This document shows, in pieces, positions 24,100-33,716 of a DNA stretch of 34,719 nt (positions are counted from its first letter, which is position 1; each line of letters starts with the position of its first letter). The stretch comes from Acidobacteriaceae bacterium (GTDB taxonomy: Bacteria; Acidobacteriota; Terriglobia; Terriglobales; Acidobacteriaceae). The notes below the pieces were generated by a model, which was not told the DNA's origin, did no database searches, and saw only the letters and a program-made list of their open reading frames with translations. Location: contig JASHQE010000201.1 in the NCBI GenBank assembly GCA_030037705.1, forward strand, positions 1 to 34,719. The letters run 5' to 3'. The position numbers and the translations under genes are program-made.

Positions 24100-24423
24100 A
24101 TGACCCGTTACGGAATGGTGATCGGCCTCAAGCCGGAGGCAGAAGAAAAATATAAGGAATATCACGCGGCGGTGTGGCCTGGCGTGCTGAAGACCATCCA
24201 CGAGTGCAACATCCGCAACTATTCCATCTTTCTGCACAACCACATGCTCTTCGGCTATTTCGAATATTACGGGACAGACTACGCTGCGGACATGGCGAGG
24301 ATGGCTGCCGACAAAACCACGCAGGAGTGGTGGGCCATCATGGAGCCGATGCAGAGCCCGCTGCCGGACCGCAAGCCGAACGAGTGGTGGACCGCGATGG
24401 CGGAGGTCTTCCACGCGGATTGA
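24100..24423 (+). CDS. rhaM: L-rhamnose mutarotase family protein
   Basis: 107 residues, matching the roughly 104-residue RhaM/DUF718 family along its length: RYGMVIGLKPEAEEKYKEYH (His of the catalytic set), AVWPGVLKTIHECNIRNYSI, LFGYFEY, WWAIMEPMQSPLPDR and the closing WW/VFH segment. RhaM interconverts alpha and beta anomers of L-rhamnose. AGGAG five bases before ATG supports the start. No other rhamnose or fucose catabolic gene is in the window, so related sugars are possible and the symbol refers to family only. It sits just after the repeat block and converges with the next gene. Confidence 0.88.
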   Translation: MTRYGMVIGLKPEAEEKYKEYHAAVWPGVLKTIHECNIRNYSIFLHNHMLFGYFEYYGTDYAADMARMAADKTTQEWWAIMEPMQSPLPDRKPNEWWTAMAEVFHAD

Positions 24424-24456
24424 GTTGCGCGTGCGCGCCTCTGTGGTTATTACGCT

Positions 24457-25275
24457 TTACCCGCCCATATAGCGGCTTATATCGGCCTGCGAGATCGCTT
24501 CCTGAGCATACGTAAACGTGCCCTTGTCTTTTATCTCACGCGCCGCGCGGAAGAAGGCTCCCAGGGCGGCGCGGGCCAGACTTCCGCCCACGCTGATCCG
24601 TTTGACTCCTGCTGCTCCGAGCTCTTCCACGGAATATGTTGCTCCCCGCAAACCCATCAAAACATTCACGGGCTTTGCTACCGAAGCACAAACCTCGCGG
24701 ATGGCGTCAAGATCAGATAGCCCCGGAGCATAAAGCACATCGGCTCCAGCCTCGGCGAAGGCTTGCAGACGGTGAATCGTGTCGCCGAGATCAGGCCGTC
24801 CGCAAAGGAAGTTCTCGCATCGTGCCGTCAACAGAAAGTGGGACTTACGAGCCGCGTCGGCCGCAGCGGCAATGCGTTCGACGGCAAGTGCGAAGTCATA
24901 GATTGGCTTGTCCGTGCTGCCCGAGGAATCCTCGATTGAACCGCCTGCCAAACCCGCTTGAGTCGCCCGACGAATGGCTTCCGCGCACGACTCGGGCGTA
25001 TCGCCGAAGCCGTTCTGCAAATCGGCGGAGACGGGAAGATCAGTCGCATCCACAATCGATTGCGCGTTGGCCAGAATCCCGTCCCGAGTCAAAACAAACG
25101 GCGAATCCGGAAGGCCGGCGTTGAATGCATATCCTGCGCTGGTGGTTGCAAGCGCCTCAAAACCCAGCGCCGCGAGAATTTTCGCTGAGCCGGCATTCCA
25201 CGGATTGGGGATGATAAAAACTCCCGGCCGCTGATGCAGGGCTTGAAATGCCTTGTACTTCTCTTCGCGTGTCAT
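24457..25275 (-). CDS. Isocitrate lyase/PEP mutase superfamily protein
   Basis: 272 residues from ATG 25275. The upstream open extension overlaps the divergent ABC-F start region and lacks family sequence. The PEP mutase/ICL fold is recognised from FIIPNPWNAGSAKILAALGF, the metal-binding VSADLQNGFGD, GGSIEDSSG, LTARCENFLCG, ADVLYAPGL, and KRISVGGSLARAA. The KKCGH loop of true isocitrate and methylisocitrate lyases is not seen, so a lyase or hydrolase acting on another 2-oxo/phosphono or dicarboxylic substrate is more likely. Activity cannot be fixed from sequence. It is divergent from the ABC-F gene with a 94-base gap that must carry both promoters. Confidence 0.87.
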   Translation of the reverse strand: MTREEKYKAFQALHQRPGVFIIPNPWNAGSAKILAALGFEALATTSAGYAFNAGLPDSPFVLTRDGILANAQSIVDATDLPVSADLQNGFGDTPESCAEAIRRATQAGLAGGSIEDSSGSTDKPIYDFALAVERIAAAADAARKSHFLLTARCENFLCGRPDLGDTIHRLQAFAEAGADVLYAPGLSDLDAIREVCASVAKPVNVLMGLRGATYSVEELGAAGVKRISVGGSLARAALGAFFRAAREIKDKGTFTYAQEAISQADISRYMGG

Positions 25276-25369
25276 CTTCGCATCCGCACTCGATCGGCGA
25301 TGGCTTCGAGTCTCTTCGATTTTGGCACAACGGTCGGTGTGGATGGAGAAGTCTGCGAAAATAGAGAAG

Positions 25370-27370
25370 ATGCTCTCGCTCCAAAATGCTGGCAAGCGGT
25401 TCGGGCCGAGGGTCCTGTTTCTTGAAGCGGACTGGCTCATCCGCAACAAGGAGAAGACCGCGCTTGTGGGTGCGAATGGAGCAGGCAAATCCACGCTGAT
25501 GAGGGTTCTTGCCGGACTCGAGACCCTTGACTATGGCACACTGCAGCAGACGCGCGGCATGAGCATGGGTTATCTGCCGCAGGAGGGGCTGCGGCTTACG
25601 GGGCGCACGGTCTTCGAAGAATGCCTTACGGTCTTCGATGAGATTCACGCGATGGAGCACGAGATCGAACTGCTCGCCACCAAGATGGCTGGGCTCGGCG
25701 ATCTTCAAAATGCAGGGGCCAGCTCCGAGTATGAATCCGCTGCAGAACGCTACTCGATGCTGCAGGAGCGCTTTCACGCGCTCGACGGCTATGCGCTCGA
25801 TGCGCAGGTGGGCACTGTGCTTACCGGCCTCGGCTTTGGAAAAGAAGATTGGACGCGACTGACCGATGAATTTAGCGGCGGTTGGCAGATGCGCATCGCG
25901 CTGGCCAAGCTGCTCTTGGCAAAGCCGAATCTCCTGCTTCTCGACGAGCCCACCAACCATCTCGATCTCGAAACCCGCAACTGGCTCGAAGATTATCTCA
26001 GGAGCTATCCCTTCGGGTACATCCTCATCTCGCACGACCGCTATTTTCTCGATGTGACAATCGACCGCACCGTGGAGATATGGAACAGGCGGCTCAGCAT
26101 CTATCAGGGCAACTTTACGAAATATCTCAAGCAGAAAGAGGAACGCCGCGCACAGCTTGAAGCTGCCTATCGCAACCAGCGCGATCAGATCGAGCGCCTT
26201 GAAGCTTTCATCAATCGCTTCCGCTATCAGGCCACGAAGGCGAAGCAGGTGCAATCGCGCATCAAGGAGCTCGAAAAGATTGAGCGGATCGAGATTCCAG
26301 AAGAAGAGCCGGTAATTCATTTCAAGTTTCCGCAACCGCCGCCCTCAGGGCGCATGGTCGTTGAAGCGGAAGGGCTCTCGAAGAGCTACGGCGCAAAGCA
26401 GGTGCTGCATCACGTGCGCTTTTCGATGGAGCGCGGCGACCGTGTAGCGCTGGTGGGTGTCAATGGCGCCGGCAAATCGACGCTCATCAAGCTGCTCACC
26501 GGAGCGGAGGAGCCTACCTCGGGTACCGTGCGCCTGGGGCACAACGTCGTCAGCGAATACTTCGCACAGGACCAGTACAAGGTGCTCGACGGTGAGGCGC
26601 GCATGCTCGACGACATGAGCCGCGCCGCTCTCAAAGTGCCCGAGGTCGAATTGCGCTCGCTGCTGGGTTGTTTTCTCTTCAGCGGCGACGACGTCTTCAA
26701 GCCGCTCGGCGTGCTGTCGGGCGGCGAGCGCAACCGCTACGCTCTTGCGCGCATCCTCGTTTCACCCTCAAACTTTCTGCTGCTCGATGAACCGACGAAC
26801 CACCTCGATATGCGCGCCAAAGATGTGCTGCTTGAAGCGCTCGCCGCATTCTCCGGCACTGTGCTCTTCGTCTCACACGATCGCTACTTCATCGATCGCC
26901 TGGCCAAACGCGTGCTTGAGATCGAGAACGGATCGGTTCTTTCCTACGAAGGCAATTATGAAGACTATCTGCGGCGCAAGGCGGCGCTGGCCGCTGGGGA
27001 TCTCAGCGCAACGGACGACGATGCAGCATCGAAGCGGCAGGAACCGGATACGCCCGCGAGCGATGCGGCTCAATCCGGTTCGACAGCTCCTGTTGAGAGC
27101 GCGAACGGCGCGCCGAAGGATAAGCCCCGCCGCCTGAATCCCATCAAACAGCGGCAAATGGAAGACCGCTGCGCCTTTCTCGAAGAGGAGGTTCTTCGCG
27201 TCGAGTCCGCCATTGCAGTTACTGAGCAACAACTGGGCGTTTACGTTTCCGCCGCGGAGACCGAAAGGCTTACCGGGCTCGGTGCAGACTTGCGCGCGCA
27301 GCTTGACGCGCTTACGGCGGAGTGGGAGGAACTGACGATGCAGCTCGAAGGCGAAATTACACCCGGATAA
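25370..27370 (+). CDS. ABC-F family ATP-binding protein (ribosome-associated type)
   Basis: 666 residues from ATG 25370, which has AGAGAAG close upstream and fits the family start (MLSLQNAGKRFG). The open frame begins further up at 25253 without family sequence. Two ATPase domains are present. The first has Walker A GANGAGKST (34-42), signature FSGGWQMRIALAKLLL and Walker B LLLLDEPTNHLDLE. The second has Walker A GVNGAGKST (about 362), signature LSGGERNRYALARI and FLLLDEPTNHLDM. The interdomain linker (RNQRDQIERLEAFINRFRYQ, KAKQVQSRIKELE) is the P-site-contacting type. A C-terminal coiled coil (about 583-660) resembles Uup. There are no membrane segments. Probable role: ribosome quality or stalling relief. 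The specific subfamily was not assigned. Confidence 0.92.
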   Translation: MLSLQNAGKRFGPRVLFLEADWLIRNKEKTALVGANGAGKSTLMRVLAGLETLDYGTLQQTRGMSMGYLPQEGLRLTGRTVFEECLTVFDEIHAMEHEIELLATKMAGLGDLQNAGASSEYESAAERYSMLQERFHALDGYALDAQVGTVLTGLGFGKEDWTRLTDEFSGGWQMRIALAKLLLAKPNLLLLDEPTNHLDLETRNWLEDYLRSYPFGYILISHDRYFLDVTIDRTVEIWNRRLSIYQGNFTKYLKQKEERRAQLEAAYRNQRDQIERLEAFINRFRYQATKAKQVQSRIKELEKIERIEIPEEEPVIHFKFPQPPPSGRMVVEAEGLSKSYGAKQVLHHVRFSMERGDRVALVGVNGAGKSTLIKLLTGAEEPTSGTVRLGHNVVSEYFAQDQYKVLDGEARMLDDMSRAALKVPEVELRSLLGCFLFSGDDVFKPLGVLSGGERNRYALARILVSPSNFLLLDEPTNHLDMRAKDVLLEALAAFSGTVLFVSHDRYFIDRLAKRVLEIENGSVLSYEGNYEDYLRRKAALAAGDLSATDDDAASKRQEPDTPASDAAQSGSTAPVESANGAPKDKPRRLNPIKQRQMEDRCAFLEEEVLRVESAIAVTEQQLGVYVSAAETERLTGLGADLRAQLDALTAEWEELTMQLEGEITPG

Positions 27371-27406
27371 CGGCGCATTCTCCATGCGATGGAATTGAGA
27401 GGCAGC

Positions 27407-27910
27407 CTAGGGCGCAGCCGTTATGGCGGTAGCTACCCTCAGCTTCCTTCTTAATCTCCGAATGGCCTTGATCAATATGACTTCGACGAGCAGGTCGAGT
27501 GTGGCGCTGATGACAGTGATCAGCCACGGGTTTCTGCGGGCGTGCACAAGAACGTTGAACAATCCCCCCGCATAGATCACGACGAAGCCCTGGAGAAACC
27601 AAATGCGCCGGCGCAACTTCCGCCGCGTCGCTTTGTCCAGCGGAGAATTGTCGGGGATGGATGATTTGGGGAACTTCTCATGTGCATCACGCACAATAAA
27701 GATGACCGCGATCGCGACAAATCCGACATAAATAAAGATGGCCCATTCAAGCGCGCGAGGAAGGATAAGCCGATGACTGCTTGCCAGAGCGATAGGCGTC
27801 AGTAGAACCGTTCCGCCGAGAACCAGCAGGGATAACCGCCTGGTTATATATTTTTCTCTTTTAAAATAATCGGCTATCTCACCCATGCTTTTGGCTCGCC
27901 TTCTAAACAT
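27407..27910 (-). CDS. Small multi-pass membrane protein, unknown function
   Basis: 167 residues from ATG 27910 (an in-frame start five codons upstream is less well placed). Four hydrophobic segments: LSLLVLGGTVLLTPIALA, WAIFIYVGFVAIAVIFIV, IWFLQGFVVIYAGGLFNVL and LITVISATLDLLVEVILI. Charged loops are rich in Arg/Lys, including a basic C-terminus (RRLRRKLRV). No domain was recognised. It lies between the convergent ABC-F gene (36 bases) and the divergent ppc gene (78 bases), and is probably a single-gene unit. Confidence 0.65.
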   Translation of the reverse strand: MFRRRAKSMGEIADYFKREKYITRRLSLLVLGGTVLLTPIALASSHRLILPRALEWAIFIYVGFVAIAVIFIVRDAHEKFPKSSIPDNSPLDKATRRKLRRRIWFLQGFVVIYAGGLFNVLVHARRNPWLITVISATLDLLVEVILIKAIRRLRRKLRVATAITAAP

Positions 27911-27988
27911 GCTACACCCTATCAAGTTTGGAGAGGCACAGTACTATAGGCACATCGGCCGTTCGCTCCAGGTCGGGTCGCATCCGTC

Positions 27989-30886
27989 ATGCATAATCAA
28001 ATCACGATGGCCCTTTTGTGGAATCCCGAAAGCTGGTCGCAGCGGCTAGCCGAGCTGGAGGCGCAAACCGGAGAGCTGAAAGAGGCTCCGCTGCGCCGCG
28101 ATGTGCGTTCGCTGGGGATGTTGCTGGGCGAAGTGCTGCGCGAGCAGGCCGGAGAAGAACTGTTCGATCAGGTCGAAGCGCTGCGCCAGGGGACGATTCG
28201 TCGCCGTGATGCCGAGGCGCGCGGTCTTACCAAAGAGGCGGCGCGTCACGCTGCAGCCGCGCTTGAACTGGTGCACTCGCTCGCAGTGGAACGGGCAACG
28301 CTGCTCACGCGTGCTTTTGCCTTTTACTTTGAGCTCATTAACCTTGCGGAAACCAATCACCGCAAACGCCGCCGTGTGGCCTTGCGGCTGAGCGGGCAGG
28401 CTGGCCGGCAGCGCGGCTCGCTGGATGGCACCCTTTCGGAGATGCGCCGCGTGGGCATTAGCGCCGCCGAGGCGCTCGAGTGGCTGCGCCGCGTGCTCGT
28501 CATTCCTGTCTTTACCGCCCACCCCACGGAGGCAGCCCGCCGCAGCGTGATGTTCAAGCGCCGCCGCATCGGCGAATTTCTCGAGGCCCTGGACCGTATT
28601 CCAATTCCGGAACAGGATTTGGCCCGGCTCGAACAACTCGTTCTAGCTGAGATCACCAGCCTCTGGCAGACAGACGAGGTCCGCTCGCGCAGACCTACTG
28701 TCTTTGACGAAATCAAGATGGGGCTCGATTACTACGATGTCTCCATCTTCGAGACGCTGCCTGGCCTTTACAGAGAAATCGCCGAAGCGCTGCTTGCCGC
28801 ATATGATCTTGAGATCGAAGTACACGAGCTGCCGATCGTGTTACGCTTCGGCTCCTGGATTGGCGGGGACCGCGACGGCAACCCTTTCGTCACGCCGGAG
28901 ATTACGCGCACGGCCATGCAGCTCGCACGCGGCCACTTGCTCACGTACTATCAGCGGCGGCTTGACGTCATCATCGATCTGCTCACCACCAGCGCACAGC
29001 AGCGGCCGGTGAGCGAAGCGCTGCTCGAGCGGCTTCAAGCTTATATCGCAGAAGTGCGCACGCCGGAGGCGCAGGTCTTCGGAGCGCAATATGAATTCGA
29101 GTACTACCGCCGTTTTGTCCTCTGCCTTAAGGCGCGGATTCAGCGCACTCTGGAGCAAGCCGGCAATCAGCCCGGAAAATCCTCCCTGCCGGTGACGCCC
29201 TATACTGTTGCGCGCGGAGCGGAGAAGTTGGCGCAAGTGCTGCCGCCCTACAGCTCCGTGCAGGATTTCCTTGACGATCTGGAGACGCTTCGTGCATCGC
29301 TCGCGTGCAACAATGGCCTGCGCATCGCGCAGACGCTTATCGATCCGCTGATCCTTCAGGTACGCACCTTCGGCCTTCATCTGCATACGCTTGATATCCG
29401 CCAACATGCACGCGTGCATGCGGCCGCCTTGCAGGAAGCGATTACAGACACCATGGCAGCTTCGCTGCCCGCAGGTCTTTCCGCGCAAACCGCGGGCGTG
29501 CTCGAGACCTTCCGCGTGGTGGCCGAGATGAAGGAGGGCTGCTCGCCCGAGGCGATTCGCCAATATGTCATCAGCGGCGCGTCCACAGTAGAGGATGTGC
29601 TTACTGTCGTGCGCCTTGCGCGGCTTGGCGGCGTCAAGGTTGAGGGGCCCGGGCATGGACCGGACAGCGAGTCCGGCCTCGAAACCAATCTCGATCCGGG
29701 CCTGATGCCCGTGCCGCTTTTCGAGTCCATTGAAGATCTGCGCAACGCACCTAACGTATGCCGCGAGTTATGGAGCCGTGCGGACTATCGCAGGCTGCTG
29801 GCTTCCTGGGATAACTGGCAGGAGGTCATGCTTGGCTATTCCGATTCGAACAAAGATGGCGGCATGCTGACCTCGACGTGGGAGATCTTCCGCGCTCATC
29901 GCGATCTGCATGCGGCAGCACGCGAAGCCGGCATCAAACTGCGCCTCTTCCACGGGCGCGGCGGCACAGTGGGCCGCGGCGGCGGCCCGACGCATCGCGC
30001 CATCTTTGCGCAGCCGATCGATGCCTTCGACGGCCAGTTGCGCATTACGGAACAGGGTGAGGTGCTCAACTTCAAGTACGCTGACGAGGTGCTAGCTGAG
30101 CGCAATCTGGAACTCATGATCGCCGCCTCGCTTGACGCTCTGGCGCGACCGAATGCCCGCGATCCCCAAGGCCACTTCACCGGAGTGCTCAAGCGCGAGT
30201 GGGAGGCCGCGCTCGATGAGCTTTCAAATCTTTCGTACGGTTTTTATCGCAAGCATATCCTCGAAGATCCCGGCGTGGTGACCTATTTCGAGCAGTCCAC
30301 GCCTGTAGGCGAACTTGAAAATGCCAAGATTGGCTCGCGGCCCGCGCGGCGTAACGCCTCAAAAAAGCTTTCCGATCTGCGCGCCATTCCCTGGGTCTTT
30401 GGCTGGACGCAGTCACGCCTGTTGGTGCCGGCGTGGTTTGGCGTGGGTTACGCTATCGATCGCTACTTGGCCGAATCGGGCGCTCTTGACCTTCTGCAGA
30501 CCATGGCCAAGGAGTTTCCGCTTTTCATCGATCTTCTGCGCAACGTGGAGATGGCGCTCGGAAAAGTCGATCTGGCCACAGCGCGCCTCTACTCATCTCT
30601 CGTCGAGGACGCGAAGCTTCGCGAGCGTGTCTACGACATGTTTGAAGCGGAGTTTCACCGCACGGTCCGTGCTGTCCTCGACGTTACCGGCCAGACTGAG
30701 CTGCTCCAGACCAATCGCGTGCTGGCGCACTCGATCAAGCTGCGCAACCCCTATGTGGATCCCATGCATTTAATCCAGGTGGATATGCTGCGCCGCAAGC
30801 GTGCCGGCGAAGATACGCCGGAGGTGAATCGGGCTATCGCGGCGACCATCAGCGGGATCTCCGCAGGATTGCGCAACACAGGGTGA
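27989..30886 (+). CDS. ppc: Phosphoenolpyruvate carboxylase
   Basis: 965 residues, slightly longer than the usual 880-930. It fixes bicarbonate onto phosphoenolpyruvate to give oxaloacetate for the TCA cycle (anaplerosis). Key motifs: VFTAHPTEAARRS with catalytic His178, GSWIGGDRDGNPFVT, YSDSNKDGGMLTSTW with Lys622, LFHGRGGTVGRGGGPTH (catalytic Arg loop), QGEVLNFKY, IPWVFGWTQSR, and the conserved C-terminus ending RNTG. The start may be ATG 27989 or 28007 (MALLWNPESW), since neither has a strong Shine-Dalgarno. It is a bacterial-type enzyme. The extra length is mostly internal, around residues 550-600. It stands alone and converges with the kinase-like gene. Confidence 0.97.
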   Translation: MHNQITMALLWNPESWSQRLAELEAQTGELKEAPLRRDVRSLGMLLGEVLREQAGEELFDQVEALRQGTIRRRDAEARGLTKEAARHAAAALELVHSLAVERATLLTRAFAFYFELINLAETNHRKRRRVALRLSGQAGRQRGSLDGTLSEMRRVGISAAEALEWLRRVLVIPVFTAHPTEAARRSVMFKRRRIGEFLEALDRIPIPEQDLARLEQLVLAEITSLWQTDEVRSRRPTVFDEIKMGLDYYDVSIFETLPGLYREIAEALLAAYDLEIEVHELPIVLRFGSWIGGDRDGNPFVTPEITRTAMQLARGHLLTYYQRRLDVIIDLLTTSAQQRPVSEALLERLQAYIAEVRTPEAQVFGAQYEFEYYRRFVLCLKARIQRTLEQAGNQPGKSSLPVTPYTVARGAEKLAQVLPPYSSVQDFLDDLETLRASLACNNGLRIAQTLIDPLILQVRTFGLHLHTLDIRQHARVHAAALQEAITDTMAASLPAGLSAQTAGVLETFRVVAEMKEGCSPEAIRQYVISGASTVEDVLTVVRLARLGGVKVEGPGHGPDSESGLETNLDPGLMPVPLFESIEDLRNAPNVCRELWSRADYRRLLASWDNWQEVMLGYSDSNKDGGMLTSTWEIFRAHRDLHAAAREAGIKLRLFHGRGGTVGRGGGPTHRAIFAQPIDAFDGQLRITEQGEVLNFKYADEVLAERNLELMIAASLDALARPNARDPQGHFTGVLKREWEAALDELSNLSYGFYRKHILEDPGVVTYFEQSTPVGELENAKIGSRPARRNASKKLSDLRAIPWVFGWTQSRLLVPAWFGVGYAIDRYLAESGALDLLQTMAKEFPLFIDLLRNVEMALGKVDLATARLYSSLVEDAKLRERVYDMFEAEFHRTVRAVLDVTGQTELLQTNRVLAHSIKLRNPYVDPMHLIQVDMLRRKRAGEDTPEVNRAIAATISGISAGLRNTG

Positions 30887-30898
30887 TCCGGCCGGTGT

Positions 30899-32302
30899 TC
30901 AGCGCGCCCGGGGAGTATCCTCCGCGGCCGTTGCGTCAGTCCCATCTATACGAAACACGAACCGTAAGGTCCATACGCTGGCAACAGGCTGGCCATTCGT
31001 CCACGGAGGCGTGAACTTCCAGGCTTGAGCCGCTCCCAAGGCGAGTTTGGTAAAGTACTTGCTCGCACCCGGCGATTCGGAGATCACGTTGGAAATATCG
31101 CCGTTAGCATCCACATTCGCGCGTATTTTTATTACAACCTTCCCGCGAATTGTAGCCTGCGCCTTTGCGAGCACATCAGGCAGGACGCGCTTCGTGACCT
31201 CTCCCTTCACCGTATCTTGGGCAGCGGTGTTGGTGGGCGGTTCCGGCTGTGCAGCCGAAATTGCCGGCGCTTTTTGTTCGGGAGCCGGGGCTTGAGCCGG
31301 CGGAGCTGCAGACGGTGGTGGAGGCGCGGTGGAAGCTGCTGGAGCAGGCGGCTGATCCGCGACTGATATAGCTGGCGGAGATTGCCGGGAGTGTATGAGC
31401 ACCGCAGCTCCCACTCCAACCAGCAATACGGCCGTAGCAATGAGCACTGCTGGCCTGCCGCGGAAACGCACCTGGGCAACGGGCTCCTGCTCTTCTCTTT
31501 CGATCTGCAGAACTTCGATCTCTGGAACTGTTGCCGGCTCGAGCCGGGCTCGAATCTTGCTCAGCGTGCATCGCCGCGCAGGGTCAAGCTGCAGACATTC
31601 CCGCGCAATTCCCGCAAACGGCTCCGGAACCGAGGATGGGACAATGGGTACCGCGCCGATCGCGCTTTCCCAAGCCGGCGGGTGCTGGGTTAACGCCGTT
31701 ACCAGGGTCATGCCCACCGACCAGACGTCTGAAGCCGGGGAGAGTTCGCCGCGGCCCATCTCTGGCGCGCTATAAACTCCCGGCTCCGGCAACTGCCGGC
31801 CTGCCGGCCCGGCGAGAGGGATGCAATCAGCAGAGAGCTTCAGCCGGTCCTCGACGACCAGGATATTCGAGGGCTTCAGCCACCCATGCGCAAAACCCTG
31901 GCTATGCAGATACGAGAGCGCATCGAGCACCGGCCCGAGCATCTCCTGGGTCTCCTGGGGAGTCAAGGGTCGTGCCGGAAGGATCTCCGCAAGGACTTCG
32001 TCTGCGAATTCCGTGACGGCGTACGCGGCTTCGCCGCCCTCGAGCGCGCACCGCCCGGTGTGCAGCACGCGGATCAGGTTGGGATGCGAAAGGCCCGCGG
32101 CCGCTGCCCAGCCAGCCATGCACATTTCCGCGTCGGGATCGCCGGCCGCGATCAGCTTGATCGCTGCCTTCTGCGCTTCATCTCCATCTATTTCTGTTAG
32201 ATAGACACCGCTGCTCTGGGAGCCACCCAGCCAGCGTAGAAGACGGAATCGTCCGTCAAGGAGGCGTCCCTCCTGCTCCGCGCAAATCGCCGTGGTGTTC
32301 AT
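30899..32302 (-). CDS. Degenerate protein kinase (pseudokinase) fused to TonB-like C-terminal domain
   Basis: 467 residues. Residues 15-260 have a Hanks-type kinase fold: Lys49 in AAIKLIA, LSHPNLIRVL, an APE motif (SAPEMG, 178-183), SDVWSVGMTLVTAL and the CLQLDPARRC region. The catalytic loop is HGWLKPSN (139-146) instead of HRDLKPxN, losing the catalytic Asp. The DFG position reads ADC (158-160), and the Gly loop is LGGSQSSGV. A transmembrane helix (about 285-304) leads to a Pro/Ala-rich periplasmic spacer (308-360). A TonB C-terminal-like domain follows (about 364-452; KRVLPDVLAKAQATIRGKVV, IRANVDANGDI, ALGAAQAWKFTPPW). It probably senses or docks in the cytoplasm and acts in the periplasm. 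Kinase activity is doubtful. Confidence 0.85.
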   Translation of the reverse strand: MNTTAICAEQEGRLLDGRFRLLRWLGGSQSSGVYLTEIDGDEAQKAAIKLIAAGDPDAEMCMAGWAAAAGLSHPNLIRVLHTGRCALEGGEAAYAVTEFADEVLAEILPARPLTPQETQEMLGPVLDALSYLHSQGFAHGWLKPSNILVVEDRLKLSADCIPLAGPAGRQLPEPGVYSAPEMGRGELSPASDVWSVGMTLVTALTQHPPAWESAIGAVPIVPSSVPEPFAGIARECLQLDPARRCTLSKIRARLEPATVPEIEVLQIEREEQEPVAQVRFRGRPAVLIATAVLLVGVGAAVLIHSRQSPPAISVADQPPAPAASTAPPPPSAAPPAQAPAPEQKAPAISAAQPEPPTNTAAQDTVKGEVTKRVLPDVLAKAQATIRGKVVIKIRANVDANGDISNVISESPGASKYFTKLALGAAQAWKFTPPWTNGQPVASVWTLRFVFRIDGTDATAAEDTPRAR

Positions 32303-32724
32303 GCCCTACACCCCTCCGCGCAACACGACACGAACCAACTCTTCCCCTGTGGTGATGCAAGCCGGCAACGTGTTCATTCTAAGCCAGCCAGCCCGGTTGA
32401 TCGGTTCACAGTGCGGTGACTGCCTCGCCCGCGTCGAAGAAAATCGCGTGGGCGGCTGCGGAGATGACCGGTATCCGGGCCGGTTTGTGAAGGATCGCGG
32501 CTACAGAGTGTATTCGTAAATTTGCAATCCCTTCGCTTGCCATGGTCCGCCTGACAGGTCTACGCTATTCGCATGCGTCGATGTCACTAACACCGCCTTG
32601 GTGAGAAGCTCCGATGCTGATCTGCGCCTGATCGCGCGCGTTTTTTCCCGCCGACGAGCTACACCGTCACCCACATCCGTCCCATCAGCCTCGGGATCGT
32701 GTCCCCGAAAAAGGAGATTTTTTT
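32303..32724. other. Intergenic region upstream of cysK
   Basis: 422 bases between the divergent kinase-TonB gene and cysK. No gene or repeat was recognised. TTGCCA (32537-32542) and TACGCT (32561-32566), 18 bases apart, form a weak candidate promoter for cysK. It would leave a leader of about 150 bases. No riboswitch fold could be identified by eye. Confidence 0.35.
32711..32716 (+). promoter_or_regulatory. Strong ribosome binding site of cysK
   Basis: AAGGAG lies eight bases before ATG 32725, separated by a T-rich spacer. This is the clearest Shine-Dalgarno in the window and fits a highly expressed gene. Confidence 0.75.
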
Positions 32725-33705
32725 ATGGCGCGCATTGCTGCGAATGTAACTGAATTAATTGGCCGTACTCCGCTGGTGCGTCTGAACCGCGTCGCGGCCG
32801 GATTGCCGGCCACCGTGGTTGCGAAGCTGGAGGGCCAGAACCCCGCTTCGAGCGTCAAGGATCGCATTGGCTTCGCCATGATCGATGCGGCTGAAAAGGC
32901 CGGCAAGATCAAGCCCGGCGTGACCACACTCATTGAGCCCACCAGCGGCAATACCGGAATTGCGTTGGCCTTTGTGGCCGCGGTCAAAGGCTACAGGCTG
33001 ATCCTCACCATGCCGGAGACCATGAGCCTGGAGCGCCGCGTGACGCTGCTGGCCTTTGGCGCCGAGATCGTGCTCACTCCCGGACCCAATGGCATGAAGG
33101 GGGCAATTGCCAAGGCGAACGAAATTCTCGAAAAGACGCCGGATGGCTACATCCTGCAGCAGTTCGACAATCCGGCCAACCCGGCGATCCACCTGGCCAC
33201 CACCGGCCCCGAGATCTGGGACGATACCGAGGGTAAGGTCGACATCCTGATCTCCGGCGTGGGCACCGGCGGCACCATCACCGGCGTCTCCAACTACATC
33301 AAGCCGCGCAAATCCTCCTTCAAGGCGATCGCCGTCGAACCGACGGATAGCGCCGTCCTCTCCGGCGGCAAGCCTGGGCCGCACAAGATTCAGGGCCTCG
33401 GCGCGGGCTTCATTCCCAGCATTCTCGATACCAAGCTCATCGATGAGGTCGTCCAGGTGACCAACGACGAGTCAGTCGAGATGGCCCGGCGTCTGGCGCG
33501 CGAGGAGGGCCTTTTTGTCGGCATCAGCTCCGGCGCGGCTGCAGCCGCTGCGCTCAAGGTGGCAGCCCGGCCGGAGAATGCAGGCAAGCTGATCGTGGCC
33601 GTGCTGCCCGACTTTGGCGAGCGCTATCTGTCCAGCATCCTCTATGAGCCGCTGCGGCAGCAGGCGCTGGCTCTCCAGACTGAGCAAATTCCGGTCACGG
33701 CGTAA
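32725..33705 (+). CDS. cysK: Cysteine synthase A (O-acetylserine sulfhydrylase)
   Basis: 326 residues. A PLP enzyme that converts O-acetylserine and sulfide to cysteine and acetate in the cytoplasm. The PLP-binding Lys45 lies in [15 protein letters not shown]. The substrate loop is [13 protein letters not shown], the phosphate-binding loop [11 protein letters not shown], and [19 protein letters not shown] is the C-terminal PLP-ring site. [20 protein letters not shown] is a typical CysK segment. The full-length fold is intact. It is followed on the same strand by cysE, whose product makes O-acetylserine, but with a 334-base repeat-filled gap. Co-transcription is possible but not certain. CysK C-terminal and CysE tail pairing is known in other bacteria. 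Confidence 0.96.
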   Translation: MARIAANVTELIGRTPLVRLNRVAAGLPATVVAKLEGQNPASSVKDRIGFAMIDAAEKAGKIKPGVTTLIEPTSGNTGIALAFVAAVKGYRLILTMPETMSLERRVTLLAFGAEIVLTPGPNGMKGAIAKANEILEKTPDGYILQQFDNPANPAIHLATTGPEIWDDTEGKVDILISGVGTGGTITGVSNYIKPRKSSFKAIAVEPTDSAVLSGGKPGPHKIQGLGAGFIPSILDTKLIDEVVQVTNDESVEMARRLAREEGLFVGISSGAAAAAALKVAARPENAGKLIVAVLPDFGERYLSSILYEPLRQQALALQTEQIPVTA

Positions 33706-33716
33706 GAAAGGCGAGA

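Noticed and set aside
24457..25275. Calling the ICL/PEP-mutase protein a methylisocitrate lyase (prpB)
   Set aside because: The KKCGH catalytic loop is not seen and no prp genes are nearby.
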